A stretch of 64,000 nucleotides of DNA from Streptomyces sp. WAC05374 (GTDB taxonomy: Bacteria > Actinomycetota > Actinomycetes > Streptomycetales > Streptomycetaceae), in NCBI RefSeq assembly GCF_004353505.1, contig NZ_SMNQ01000025.1, positions 17,237-81,236 on the forward strand. Reading direction: 5' to 3'. A model generated the notes under the pieces. That model saw only the letters and a list, made by a program, of their open reading frames with translations. It ran no database searches and was not told the origin of the DNA. Shown here piece by piece: positions 25,700 through 33,891 of this stretch (positions within the stretch are counted from its first letter, which is position 1; every line of letters begins with the position of its first letter). A program made the translations under genes and the position numbers.

Positions 25700-26883
25700 C
25701 GAGGTGCTCCTGGTTCGGTCGGAAGGGTGTCGACGAAGGCGGTGCGCACGCCGTGGTCCTCGAGGGACGCGAGCCAGCGGCCGGCCTCGGCCGGGGACTC
25801 CGCCGCCCGGTTGAGGCCCGCCGGCAGGCCGCCGTCGAGCAGGCGCGTCACGCCGTACGCGAGCGGCAGCGAGACGCACAGGGCCATCGCGCTCTCCGCC
25901 TCGTCGCCCGTGAGGTCGAGCAGCAGCGCCCCGCGCCAGTCACGGCCGCCCCCGGCCCCGCTCACCTGAAGCGCGACCGACAGCACCACCCGGTCCCGGT
26001 CGGTCTCGTTCGTCGGGTAGCGCTGGGCGAGCTCCTTGGCAAGAGCGCGCAGTTGGTGCTCGTCACCCGTGCGCACGGTCGCGAACACCTCGCTCCAGGC
26101 GGCCCGCCAGCCCGCGTTGCGCAGCGTGCCGCGCACGAAGGTGTCCAGGTGCCATCCGGCCGGGATGCCGTACTGGGCGGCGAAGGGCACGCTGTCACGG
26201 TTCGGGTAGACCTCGAAGGTCTCCCCGGCGAGCACGAGTTCCCGCGTCGCCTCCCAGGGGCGGGGGGCGGTGCGCTCCGCGCCGCCGTCGATGTAGCGGG
26301 CGGGGGAGCCGAGCGCGGCCAGCACGCCGTAGGGGGCCCAACTGAACCGGTAGCGGAAGTCGTTCGGCACGGCCGGGACGCCACCGCAGTACGAGGTGAA
26401 GGTCACCGAGGCGGCCGTGTCGCCGATCTCCTCGCGTGCCCGCTCGACGAGCTGATGTGCCATCAGGTGGTCGATGCCCGGGTCGAGCCCGGCCTCCGTG
26501 AGGACGACCAGGCCCGCGCCGGCGGCCCGCGCGGCCTCCTCGCGCAGCTCGTCGGAGACGTAGCTCGTGCAGGCGAAGTGCGCCCGGGCGGCGATCGCCA
26601 GGCGCAGCAGGCGCGGGTGCTCGGCCGCCGGCAGCATCGACACCACCACGTCACCGGCGCCCACCTCCCTCTCCAGGGCCTCCGGCTCCAGGGCGCGCAC
26701 CTCGGCGCGGCCCGTGAGGCCGTGGGCCGCCAGGCGGGCGGCGGCACGGTCCGCGGTGCGGTCCCACAGCACCACGCGTGCGGCGCGGTCGCACAGCAGG
26801 GCGAGCCCCGAGCGGCCGGTGGACAGGCCGGTGCCGATCCAGTGGACGGTGCCGCTCGCGGGGACGGGCGGGGTCGTGGTCAC
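25696..26883 (-). CDS. saccharopine dehydrogenase, LYS9-like (glutamate-forming type)
   Basis: A 395-residue protein with an N-terminal Rossmann domain (VHWIGTGLSTGRSGLALL) and the saccharopine dehydrogenase C-terminal domain: LTEAGLDPGIDHLMAHQLV, FTSYCGGVPAVPNDFRYRFSW, and later FEVYPNRDSVPFAAQYGIP. The GLDPGIDHLMA and CGG(L/V)PAP-like motifs are hallmarks of the LYS9 type, which interconverts 2-aminoadipate semialdehyde plus glutamate and saccharopine. Here it probably captures the semialdehyde released by hydrazine formation. The GTG start overlaps the LYS1-like stop as GTGA, so the two steps are translationally coupled. Confidence 0.87.
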   Translation of the reverse strand: MTTTPPVPASGTVHWIGTGLSTGRSGLALLCDRAARVVLWDRTADRAAARLAAHGLTGRAEVRALEPEALEREVGAGDVVVSMLPAAEHPRLLRLAIAARAHFACTSYVSDELREEAARAAGAGLVVLTEAGLDPGIDHLMAHQLVERAREEIGDTAASVTFTSYCGGVPAVPNDFRYRFSWAPYGVLAALGSPARYIDGGAERTAPRPWEATRELVLAGETFEVYPNRDSVPFAAQYGIPAGWHLDTFVRGTLRNAGWRAAWSEVFATVRTGDEHQLRALAKELAQRYPTNETDRDRVVLSVALQVSGAGGGRDWRGALLLDLTGDEAESAMALCVSLPLAYGVTRLLDGGLPAGLNRAAESPAEAGRWLASLEDHGVRTAFVDTLPTEPGAPR

Positions 26884-28031
26884 GGGCGGGTCTCCTCGGT
26901 CGTCGACGGGGCCGCGGCGCGGTCGCCGGGGCGGTGGGGGGACGGTCCGGCCTCGCGGGCGCCGCCGTCGTCGCGTACGGCCGCCTCGAACGAGCCCAGG
27001 CAGCGCTCCCACACCGGGTCGCCCGTGCCCAGCCTGCCCAGGTGCGGCGCGAGTTCGGCGGAGAACGCCCGGCTCGCCTCGACCGGCAGCAGCGAGGGCA
27101 GGTTGTCGATCGCGATCACGTCGACGGGCCGTTCGCCGCCGCGCAGCGCCCGCGCCGGGCGCTCCCAGTCCGTGATCTCGTCGTAGACCGGCAGGACGTT
27201 GCACTCCGACGTCACGTCGCACGTCACGTCCGCGACGACGGAGATCCGGCACCGCGGATCGTCCAGGTCCTCGGTGCGCAGGAACGGCGGCACGGGGCGG
27301 GTCACCAGGACGGTGTTGACGAGGATGTCGTGGTCGATCAGCGCCGCCCGGTCCAGCTCCCGGGTCTCCGCCACGTCCCACCGCGCGGTCTCCACCCCGG
27401 CGACCTCCAGGGCGTCGCACGCGCCCCGGCCACTGCGGCCGAGGGCGCCGATGACCAGGGCGTCGGCCGTTCGGGTGCCGCGGGGGGAGCTGCCGGTGGA
27501 GCCGCCGCTCCCGGCGGCGAGGAGGGCGTCCAGTCGCGCCTTGTCCAGGGGCCTGAGCGGTGCCGTCAGCGTCCCGCGCCGGTGCAGCACGGCGAGCGCG
27601 GCACCCACGTACCCGGCCCAGTAGCCGAACGCGGCCAGCCGCCGTCCGGCGCCGTCGGTCAGGTACTCCAGGTCCAGCAGCCGCCCGCCGCCCGAGGTGA
27701 AGCGGTCGAGCAGTTCCCGGGCGCCCGTCTGACCCTTGTAGGCGTGGCCGAAGAACACGTGCCGGTGGCGCAGCTCCTTCGGCTCGTCCGGCAGCTCCTT
27801 CAGGCCGACGACGAAGACGTCGTCCGGGGCGTCGGCCCAGCTCCCCGCGGGAGCGGTGCGGCAGCCCGCGGCGGTGTAGTCGGTGAGCGGGAAGGCGCGC
27901 TGCGGCGACTCCTCGACGGTGATGGTCGCACCCTGGGCGACGAGCCTCGCGGCGTCCTCGGGCACCAGGGGCGCGCGGCGTTCGCTCGCACGGGATTCGT
28001 GCCGCATCCACAGGTGGGGCATGTCCGGCAT
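26880..28031 (-). CDS. saccharopine dehydrogenase, LYS1-like (lysine-forming type)
   Basis: A 383-residue member of the alanine-dehydrogenase/PNT-like fold: LWMRHESRASERRAPLVPEDA at the start is the N-terminal motif of lysine-forming saccharopine dehydrogenases, followed by FGHAYKGQTGARELLDRF, GYWAGYVGAALAVL, and ISVVADVTCDVTSECNVLPVYD. Fungal LYS1 splits saccharopine into lysine and 2-oxoglutarate. With the LYS9-like partner it would rebuild lysine, so lysine acts as a reusable nitrogen carrier. The Pro/Arg-rich last 40 residues are low complexity. Confidence 0.87.
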   Translation of the reverse strand: MPDMPHLWMRHESRASERRAPLVPEDAARLVAQGATITVEESPQRAFPLTDYTAAGCRTAPAGSWADAPDDVFVVGLKELPDEPKELRHRHVFFGHAYKGQTGARELLDRFTSGGGRLLDLEYLTDGAGRRLAAFGYWAGYVGAALAVLHRRGTLTAPLRPLDKARLDALLAAGSGGSTGSSPRGTRTADALVIGALGRSGRGACDALEVAGVETARWDVAETRELDRAALIDHDILVNTVLVTRPVPPFLRTEDLDDPRCRISVVADVTCDVTSECNVLPVYDEITDWERPARALRGGERPVDVIAIDNLPSLLPVEASRAFSAELAPHLGRLGTGDPVWERCLGSFEAAVRDDGGAREAGPSPHRPGDRAAAPSTTEETRP

Positions 28032-28089
28032 CGGTCAGTGACTTCCGTCCGTGATGAGGGTGAGGGATGAGGGGAGTTCGGCGGGGGCG

Positions 28090-29229
28090 TCAGAGCAGCG
28101 GGATACGGGCGTTGGCGAGCGGCCGGTACTCCGGCTCCGCCGGCAGGGTGCCGGGAGCCAGGCCGGCGGCGACCAGCTCACCGACGACGGCCGAGGCGAT
28201 GGACACCGCGACCTCCTCGCCCGGGCAGCGGTGCGCCCCGGCGCCGAAGGTGAACACCACCGGGTCCACCCGGCCCGGCCGCAGCTCCAGCGGCTCGGTG
28301 TTGACGGTCGGATCGAGGTTGGCGGCGGCGAGGACGACCAGCACCTGGCCGCCCGGCTCCACGGTCCGCCCGGCGTACGCGAAGGGCTCGGCGGCGAACC
28401 GGCGCGTGTTCTGGACGGGCGCGTCGTAGCGCACGATCTCCCGCACCAGCGCCTCGGTCTCCTCCGGGGTGCCCGGCACCTTCGCGGTGCCGCGCGCCAG
28501 GGCGACGAGCGTGTTGCCGATCAGCCCGGCCGTCGCGTCGTACGTCTGCGACAGGAACCCCACCGCGTTGGCGAGCAGTGGCGCCGTGCGGCTCCACGAG
28601 GCCCGGGCCGCCGCCCGTACCAGCTCGCCCAGCAGGCCCGGACCGCCCTCGCCCGCCTCGATGCCCGGGCCGAGCAGTTCCCGCAGCCGGGCCGCCGCGA
28701 GGGCGGCCTCCCGCTGCTGCGCGGGCGTCGCCGACGCGGGGATGCACTGGACGAAGTCACCGATGGCCCGCGCCGCTTCCGCGCCCGCGCCCCGGTCGAG
28801 CCCGCACAGCGAGGCCACGGTCCGCGCCGGCACCCCGAACATCAGGTCCTGGAACAGTCCCTGACCCGGGCCGTCGCCGAGGGCGTCGCGGGTGTGGCCG
28901 GCGGCCACGGCATGGGTGTGCGCGGCGTCGGCCGTGCCCAGCGCGTCCACCACCACGGCCTTCAGCCGCTGCTGCACCGACCCGTCCGTCATCCGTACGA
29001 GGTCGCCGAACACCTCGCCCGCGGCGCTCCCGGCGATACCGGCGGGCACCGGTTCGGCCGGCGGCCTCACCCGCAGCGCGGGCGAGCCGAGCACGGCCCG
29101 CACGGCCGCCGCGTCGGCGGCCACCCACGCGCCGACGCGCTCGTCGAAGGCGAAGGGGCGCGTCCGCAGCAGCGACGCGTAAGCGGCACGGGGGTCGGGC
29201 AGCCGTACTGCCTCGATCGGGGTGGTCAA
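28090..29229 (-). CDS. cytochrome P450
   Basis: A 379-residue soluble P450. The heme loop is FTFGAGAHRCPGEE with Cys335, and the K-helix ExxR is EIVR near residues 264-267. The I-helix reads QTYDAT at 228-233: an acidic residue is kept but the canonical Thr position is Ala followed by Thr, so oxygen activation may differ from textbook enzymes. The TTG start (LTTPIEAV) is chosen because GAGGAG sits 7 bases upstream; no ATG or GTG fits. No ferredoxin gene is nearby. A hydroxylation or oxidation of the product backbone is likely but unspecified. Confidence 0.88.
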   Translation of the reverse strand: MTTPIEAVRLPDPRAAYASLLRTRPFAFDERVGAWVAADAAAVRAVLGSPALRVRPPAEPVPAGIAGSAAGEVFGDLVRMTDGSVQQRLKAVVVDALGTADAAHTHAVAAGHTRDALGDGPGQGLFQDLMFGVPARTVASLCGLDRGAGAEAARAIGDFVQCIPASATPAQQREAALAAARLRELLGPGIEAGEGGPGLLGELVRAAARASWSRTAPLLANAVGFLSQTYDATAGLIGNTLVALARGTAKVPGTPEETEALVREIVRYDAPVQNTRRFAAEPFAYAGRTVEPGGQVLVVLAAANLDPTVNTEPLELRPGRVDPVVFTFGAGAHRCPGEEVAVSIASAVVGELVAAGLAPGTLPAEPEYRPLANARIPLL

Positions 29230-29258
29230 CGCTGAACTCCTCGGTGTACTGCGGCTGG

Positions 29259-30476
29259 TCAGAAGGTGGCGGTCCGTGCGGCGCGGCGCATGTCCAGCGC
29301 GCCCGCTATCGCGAGCCGCAGGACGTCCGTCGAGCCCTCGTATATCCGCAGGGAACGGATCTGCCGGTACAGGCGCTCCGTCACCCCGTCGCGGACGACG
29401 CCCGAGGCGCCCAGGAGCTGCACCGCCGCGTCGACGACCTCCTGCGCCGCCTCCGTCGCGTGGACCTTGGCGATGTTGGAGTGCCGCGCGTAGCCGCGGT
29501 TGCCCCGGTCGCACTCCCAGGCGGCGCGCGCCACCAGGAGCGCCGCCGCGTTCAGCTTGACCTCCATGTCCGCGAGCGACGCCTTGACGAGCTGGAGGTC
29601 GAACAGCACACCGCCGTACGCCGAGCGGGACCTGGTGTGCGCCAGCGCCGTGTCCGCGGCCCGGCGCGCGAACCCGAGCGCGGCAGCCCCCACCGTCATC
29701 CGGAACCGCTCCAGCAGGTCCACCGCGACGACGAAGCCCTTGCCCGGCCGGCCGAGCACGGCCCCGGCCGGCAGCCGGACGTCCGTGAACGACAGGTGCG
29801 CGAACGAGCGGGGCGCGAGCGCGTCGATCCGTTCGGCGGTCACCCCCGGCGTGCCGGCCGGCACCAGGAAGGCGGTGAGCCCCAGGGGCCCCGGGCCCTC
29901 ACCGGTACGGGCGATCACCACGACGACGTCCGCGATGGTGCCGTTGGCGATCCACGCCTTGCCGCCGTTGAGCACGTACCCGCCGTCCCCGGTGCGTTCG
30001 GCGTGCAGGGAGACGGCGGCCAGGTCCGACCCGGCCTCCTTCTCGGAGACGGCGAACGCCCCGATCGCCTCGCCCCGCGCCAGCGCGGGCAGCCAGCGCC
30101 GGCGCTGCTCCTCGCTGCCGAACCGCATCACCGGCGTGGCCGCGAGCGCCTGGATGGAGAAGGCGAAGTCGGCCAGGTCCTCGGCGTACGCGAGCGCCTC
30201 CCGCATCAGGCACAGCGCCCGCATGTCACCGGGGGCGCCGGCACCGGGCCCGTCCTCCGGCGCGCCGGCCGGGTCGAGCGCGGCGAACCAGCCGGCCCGG
30301 CCCAGCTCCGCGGCGAGCGTGCGCCCCGCGTCGTCCGGGTCCATGGTGCGCACCTTCTCCCACAGGGCCGTACGGGTGTCGCACCAGGCACCGAAGTCCT
30401 CGGCGAGACGGCGGTGACCCGCGTCGTGGAAGGGCAGCAGCAGGATCTCGGGGTCGAAGCTCGTGGTCGTTTCCAC
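29259..30476 (-). CDS. acyl-CoA dehydrogenase family protein
   Basis: A 405-residue flavoprotein: FAVSEKEAGSDLAAV and GGKAWIANGTIADVVVV are the FAD/substrate loop motifs, RSRSAYGGVLFDLQLVKASLADM is the central helix, and IYEGSTDVLRLAIA closes the C-terminal domain. The Glu of IYEGSTDV is in the place of the general base of many members. In NRPS clusters such enzymes often oxidise carrier-bound substrates or C-N bonds. Here oxidation of a thiazoline to a thiazole, or of a hydrazine to a hydrazone or azo group, is possible. The GTG start has GGAG 8 bases upstream. Confidence 0.87.
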   Translation of the reverse strand: METTTSFDPEILLLPFHDAGHRRLAEDFGAWCDTRTALWEKVRTMDPDDAGRTLAAELGRAGWFAALDPAGAPEDGPGAGAPGDMRALCLMREALAYAEDLADFAFSIQALAATPVMRFGSEEQRRRWLPALARGEAIGAFAVSEKEAGSDLAAVSLHAERTGDGGYVLNGGKAWIANGTIADVVVVIARTGEGPGPLGLTAFLVPAGTPGVTAERIDALAPRSFAHLSFTDVRLPAGAVLGRPGKGFVVAVDLLERFRMTVGAAALGFARRAADTALAHTRSRSAYGGVLFDLQLVKASLADMEVKLNAAALLVARAAWECDRGNRGYARHSNIAKVHATEAAQEVVDAAVQLLGASGVVRDGVTERLYRQIRSLRIYEGSTDVLRLAIAGALDMRRAARTATF

Positions 30477-30532
30477 AGGGTGACTCCGTGCGGGGAATCG
30501 GGGACGGATGGGCAGGGACGGGCCGGTGGCGC

Positions 30533-32863
30533 TCAGAGGACGAGCTCGACGCTGTCGCCGGGGGCCCGCTCGGACACCTCGGCGTCCCGCGCGGGTGCGG
30601 CCGGACGGGCCGCCTCGTCCTTCAGGGCCTGCTTCACCAGCGCGTGCTCCACGAAGTACGCGAAGGACGCGTAGCCGCGCCAGACACGGCGCCAGGCGCG
30701 CTGCACGGCGTCCTCGCCGCCGTCGCGCCGCACCGCGTCGAGGTGGGCGACGATGATGTCGGCCGACTGGCGCGCGTGCCCCGCCGAGAAGTTGTCGATC
30801 GACAGGTGCGCCTCCTCGTACGCGATGTCGAGGCCGTGGCGGCGCAGCTTCTGTATCTCGTGCAGCCGCATCTCGCCGAGCCCGAACATCTCGATGCCGA
30901 GGTTGTAGCCGAGGATCTCCTCGTACAGGCTGTCCGGGAAGAGCGCCAGGCTGAGCTGGTGCAGCGAGAACCCGTACAGCTCGTCCGGCAGGTCGCGCTG
31001 GTCCAGGAACTCCTCGTCCCTGATGTGCGGCAGCAGGATGTCCATGCTGGCCAGGACCTGGTTGATGAGCGTGATGTGGTTCTTGGCGATGTCGCCGCGG
31101 CCCATCTCGTCCGCGTAGATCGAGAACAGCATGCCGTCGCCGGGCCGGTGGCGGCGGCCGACGTTGCCGATGCGGTACGCCCACGTGCCGTCGATGAGGC
31201 TTCCCAGCGCGAACGTCGACTGGCCGAAGATCACCTCGTCGCGGTCCGGGATCTCGGTCAGCGGCCGGTAGGGGTTGACCAGCTTGTCCCAGTAGATCCG
31301 CTCCACCCGGGCCATCAGCGCGTCGGGCGTGTAGTCGAACCAGGAGGCGTCGGTCAGCCGTCCCCCCGCGCCGTGCGTGAACAGCAGCTCGGCGTCGGCG
31401 AGCCGGTCCTCGGCGTGGGCGCGGGCCACCGGCAGGATGCCGGGGAAGCGCTCGTGGTTCACCAGTCGGTGCAGCAGCTCCCGGTGGCCGAGCGCCGCGC
31501 CCTCGGCGATCAGCTCGCCCTCCTCGGCGACCTCGTCGGCGCAGCGGGCCCGGCCCAGGGCACGGGCCCAGCGGCAGGCCGCCTCGTCGCCCGCCGTGTT
31601 GGGCGGGAAGTGCGGGTCGGCCGGCTCGCCCGCCGCGATGGCCTCGGCCCACGCGGTGAACGTCGCCGCCTCGCGCTCGTCGAAGATGCCGAACATGGGG
31701 CCGCCGAACTTGATGGCCTTCAGGAACCGGCAGCCGCCGTCCCGCGACGCCCGCATCTGCCGGGACGCCCGGAACTCGGCCATGAAGGCGGCCAGGTCCA
31801 TCTCCTCGTCGTCCAGCCACTCCGACAGGCGCCGGTCGCCGAGGCGCACGGCACGGTGCTGGCGGCCCGCGAGCGGCGCGTGCTTCGCCACGATCGCGGC
31901 GACCCGGGCGTCCAGCGACAGGCCGGAGTGCCAGGCGGCCAGCTCGGTCAGGAGCGCGGTGTGCTCCTCCTCCAGTCGGACCACGAGCCGCACCGCGGCC
32001 AGCAGCCGCCGCACGTCCTCCGCGCCGGTCGGGCTGTCCGCCGCCAGCCGCAGGTACGAGGCGAGCAGCTCGCGCACCGCCTCCTCCGGCAGCACCGGCT
32101 CGGTGCCGATGAGCAGGTCGTCGACGCCGAGCGCGTGGACGGCGTAGTGGACGCCGACGACCTCGGGCAGGAACGACGCGGGCAGCCGGGACAGCGCCAG
32201 GCGGAACGCGCCGTGCAGCGCGGTCAGCGGCCTGGCCGCCGCGTCGTCCAGGAACGACGCCGCCGCCACGTCCGGGAGGTGGACGCCCTGTTCGGCCAGC
32301 GCCCGCCGGTGCCGGGCGGTCGCGCCCTTGTCCCAGGTGCCCTCGCCCGTCAGGGCGAAGTGGTGGCCGAACAGCTCGTTGACGATCACGGCCGGCTGGG
32401 TGGCCGCCTGCGAGACGGTGTCCAGCCAGCACGCGCCGAGCAGCGCCAGCGGTGCGCGCTGCCGCAGGACGGCGTCACGCACCTCGGGACCGGCCTCCGC
32501 GCGGGTCAGCGCGGCGACGGCGGGCGCGATCCGGGCACGGGCGGCCAGCACGTACGCGGCGATGGCCTCCGCGTCGGCACCGGTGGGCGCCGCGTCGGCA
32601 CTGGTGGGGCGGGCCTCCGCGTCGGCACCGGTGGGCGCCGCGTCGCCGGCGTGGGTCTCCTCCAGGAAGCCGTGCAGCACCTGGCGGGCCGTCAGCAGGG
32701 CGGCCTCGCTCTCCTGGTCGGCGAGCAGCCTGCGGAAGAGGTCCGCCGGGGCTCCCGCCACGACGGCCGCGGCCTCGTCGGCCGCCGCGCGTCCGGCCCG
32801 TACGGGTCCGGTCGGCAGGGACGTGGTCAGGTCCCGCGGCGGAACCGTGGAACGCGTGCTCAT
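30533..32863 (-). CDS. large haem-oxygenase-like diiron oxidase (iron-containing redox enzyme family)
   Basis: A 776-residue protein. The last 250 or so residues match the iron-containing redox enzyme/haem-oxygenase-like diiron oxidase fold: DEMGRGDIAKNHITLINQVL, then EEILGYNLGIEMFGLGEMRL, and AYEEAHLSIDNFSAGHARQS with the spaced E, H, D and H ligands expected on the core helices. Known relatives (SznF, UndA, BesC, FlcD) perform N-oxygenation, oxidative decarboxylation or C-C cleavage. The first 500 residues have no assigned role and include a duplicated linker (see the repeat entry). Its start overlaps the KASIII-like stop as ATGA. Confidence 0.75.
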   Translation of the reverse strand: MSTRSTVPPRDLTTSLPTGPVRAGRAAADEAAAVVAGAPADLFRRLLADQESEAALLTARQVLHGFLEETHAGDAAPTGADAEARPTSADAAPTGADAEAIAAYVLAARARIAPAVAALTRAEAGPEVRDAVLRQRAPLALLGACWLDTVSQAATQPAVIVNELFGHHFALTGEGTWDKGATARHRRALAEQGVHLPDVAAASFLDDAAARPLTALHGAFRLALSRLPASFLPEVVGVHYAVHALGVDDLLIGTEPVLPEEAVRELLASYLRLAADSPTGAEDVRRLLAAVRLVVRLEEEHTALLTELAAWHSGLSLDARVAAIVAKHAPLAGRQHRAVRLGDRRLSEWLDDEEMDLAAFMAEFRASRQMRASRDGGCRFLKAIKFGGPMFGIFDEREAATFTAWAEAIAAGEPADPHFPPNTAGDEAACRWARALGRARCADEVAEEGELIAEGAALGHRELLHRLVNHERFPGILPVARAHAEDRLADAELLFTHGAGGRLTDASWFDYTPDALMARVERIYWDKLVNPYRPLTEIPDRDEVIFGQSTFALGSLIDGTWAYRIGNVGRRHRPGDGMLFSIYADEMGRGDIAKNHITLINQVLASMDILLPHIRDEEFLDQRDLPDELYGFSLHQLSLALFPDSLYEEILGYNLGIEMFGLGEMRLHEIQKLRRHGLDIAYEEAHLSIDNFSAGHARQSADIIVAHLDAVRRDGGEDAVQRAWRRVWRGYASFAYFVEHALVKQALKDEAARPAAPARDAEVSERAPGDSVELVL
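32565..32645 (-). repeat. 33-bp direct repeat inside the diiron oxidase gene
   Basis: Two perfect 33-bp copies at 32565-32597 and 32613-32645, separated by 15 bp. Both unit and spacer are multiples of three, so the protein gains a repeated Ala/Thr/Gly/Asp linker (AAPTGADAEA twice) near residue 75-100. It is probably a recent in-frame duplication in a flexible linker. Confidence 0.9.
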
Positions 32864-33882
32864 GCGGTGCTCCCGAGGTCGGTGGCCGGCATCCGGTCCG
32901 GCGTGTGCGGTGGTCTGCGCAGGAGGACGCCGACCCGTACGCCGGGCACGCTGGAGACCAGCAGGTAGTGCCCGTCGGGCCGGGTGCCGTGGGCGGCGGC
33001 ACGGTCCACCAGGTTGATCAGGGGGTCGGCGGCGAAGCAGTGACCGGTCCGGGCGATGTTGTCCAGGAACAACTGCTCCTTGGAGAACCCCGCTTGACGC
33101 TCCTTCAGTACGACGACCGGGCGGTACAGGTTGGTGTGCAGGACCGCGTGGACGTCCCCCGCCTTCATCCCTGCGGCCTCGAAGATCCGCTCGTTGACGA
33201 CCCGCGCGAGGTCGGCGCTGATCTCGTGCGACCAGTCCAGCGCGCCCGGGTCCTGCGCGGACGCGCCGCCGGCGATCTCGTACGTGTCCGGTCCGAGGGG
33301 CTCGTCGCTCACCAGGCAGCTCGCCGCCCCGTCGCTGAACAGCGCGAAGTTCTCCATGCGGACCGACTCGTCGGTGACCCGGTCGGTCGTGATGACGAGC
33401 ACCCGGCGGTGGTGCCCGGCGGCGACGAGCGCCTGGGCGGTCCGGATGCCGACCAGCAGGTTGGTGCAGCGGTTGAGCGTGATGCCGGTGAACGCCGCGT
33501 CCCCGACGCCGAGTCCGGTCAGGATGTGCTCCACGAACCGGCCGTGCGTCACGGGACCGCCGGGGAACCGCGTCGAGCACAGGATCAGGGCGTCCACGGA
33601 CCCGGGGTCGGCGCCGCAGCTTCGCAGGGTGGCGGTGCCGCTCTCCACGGCCAGTGTCTCCAGGTCCTTCGCGGTGCGGCGCACCCGGCCCCAGCCCCAC
33701 AGGGACGCCTTGGCCGGCATGCCGAACTTGCGGGCGCGTTCGGTGAGTCCCTGGACGGTGGTGTGGTCGGCGTCCTGCTCACCGAGGACGTAGGCGGGGC
33801 CGCACAGGTGGACGGTGCCGGCGGGGCCCGGGCCCGGATCGTGGGGGCGGGCGGTGGTGGGTGCGGGGGTGGACGGCGTCAC
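32860..33882 (-). CDS. 3-oxoacyl-ACP synthase III-like enzyme
   Basis: A 340-residue thiolase-fold protein. The nucleophile is Cys139 in TLNRCTNLLVGI. The second half has ARTGHCFAADPLINLVD, where GHCFAAD occupies the place of the usual N-x-x-S-A-S motif, so the Asn of the Cys-His-Asn triad appears to be replaced. Such KASIII-like proteins (for example CerJ- and DpsC-like enzymes) often form esters or amides or act only as acyltransferases instead of condensing with malonyl-ACP. Here it may transfer an acyl group from ACP or CoA to a nitrogen or oxygen. The first 20 residues are a Pro/Thr-rich extension. Confidence 0.8.
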   Translation of the reverse strand: MTPSTPAPTTARPHDPGPGPAGTVHLCGPAYVLGEQDADHTTVQGLTERARKFGMPAKASLWGWGRVRRTAKDLETLAVESGTATLRSCGADPGSVDALILCSTRFPGGPVTHGRFVEHILTGLGVGDAAFTGITLNRCTNLLVGIRTAQALVAAGHHRRVLVITTDRVTDESVRMENFALFSDGAASCLVSDEPLGPDTYEIAGGASAQDPGALDWSHEISADLARVVNERIFEAAGMKAGDVHAVLHTNLYRPVVVLKERQAGFSKEQLFLDNIARTGHCFAADPLINLVDRAAAHGTRPDGHYLLVSSVPGVRVGVLLRRPPHTPDRMPATDLGSTA

Positions 33883-33891
33883 GGTGCGGGA

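Noticed and set aside
32860..33882. A fatty acid or polyketide initiation KASIII
   Set aside because: The triad region is altered and the window contains no KAS I/II, ketoreductase or acyltransferase genes for chain extension.
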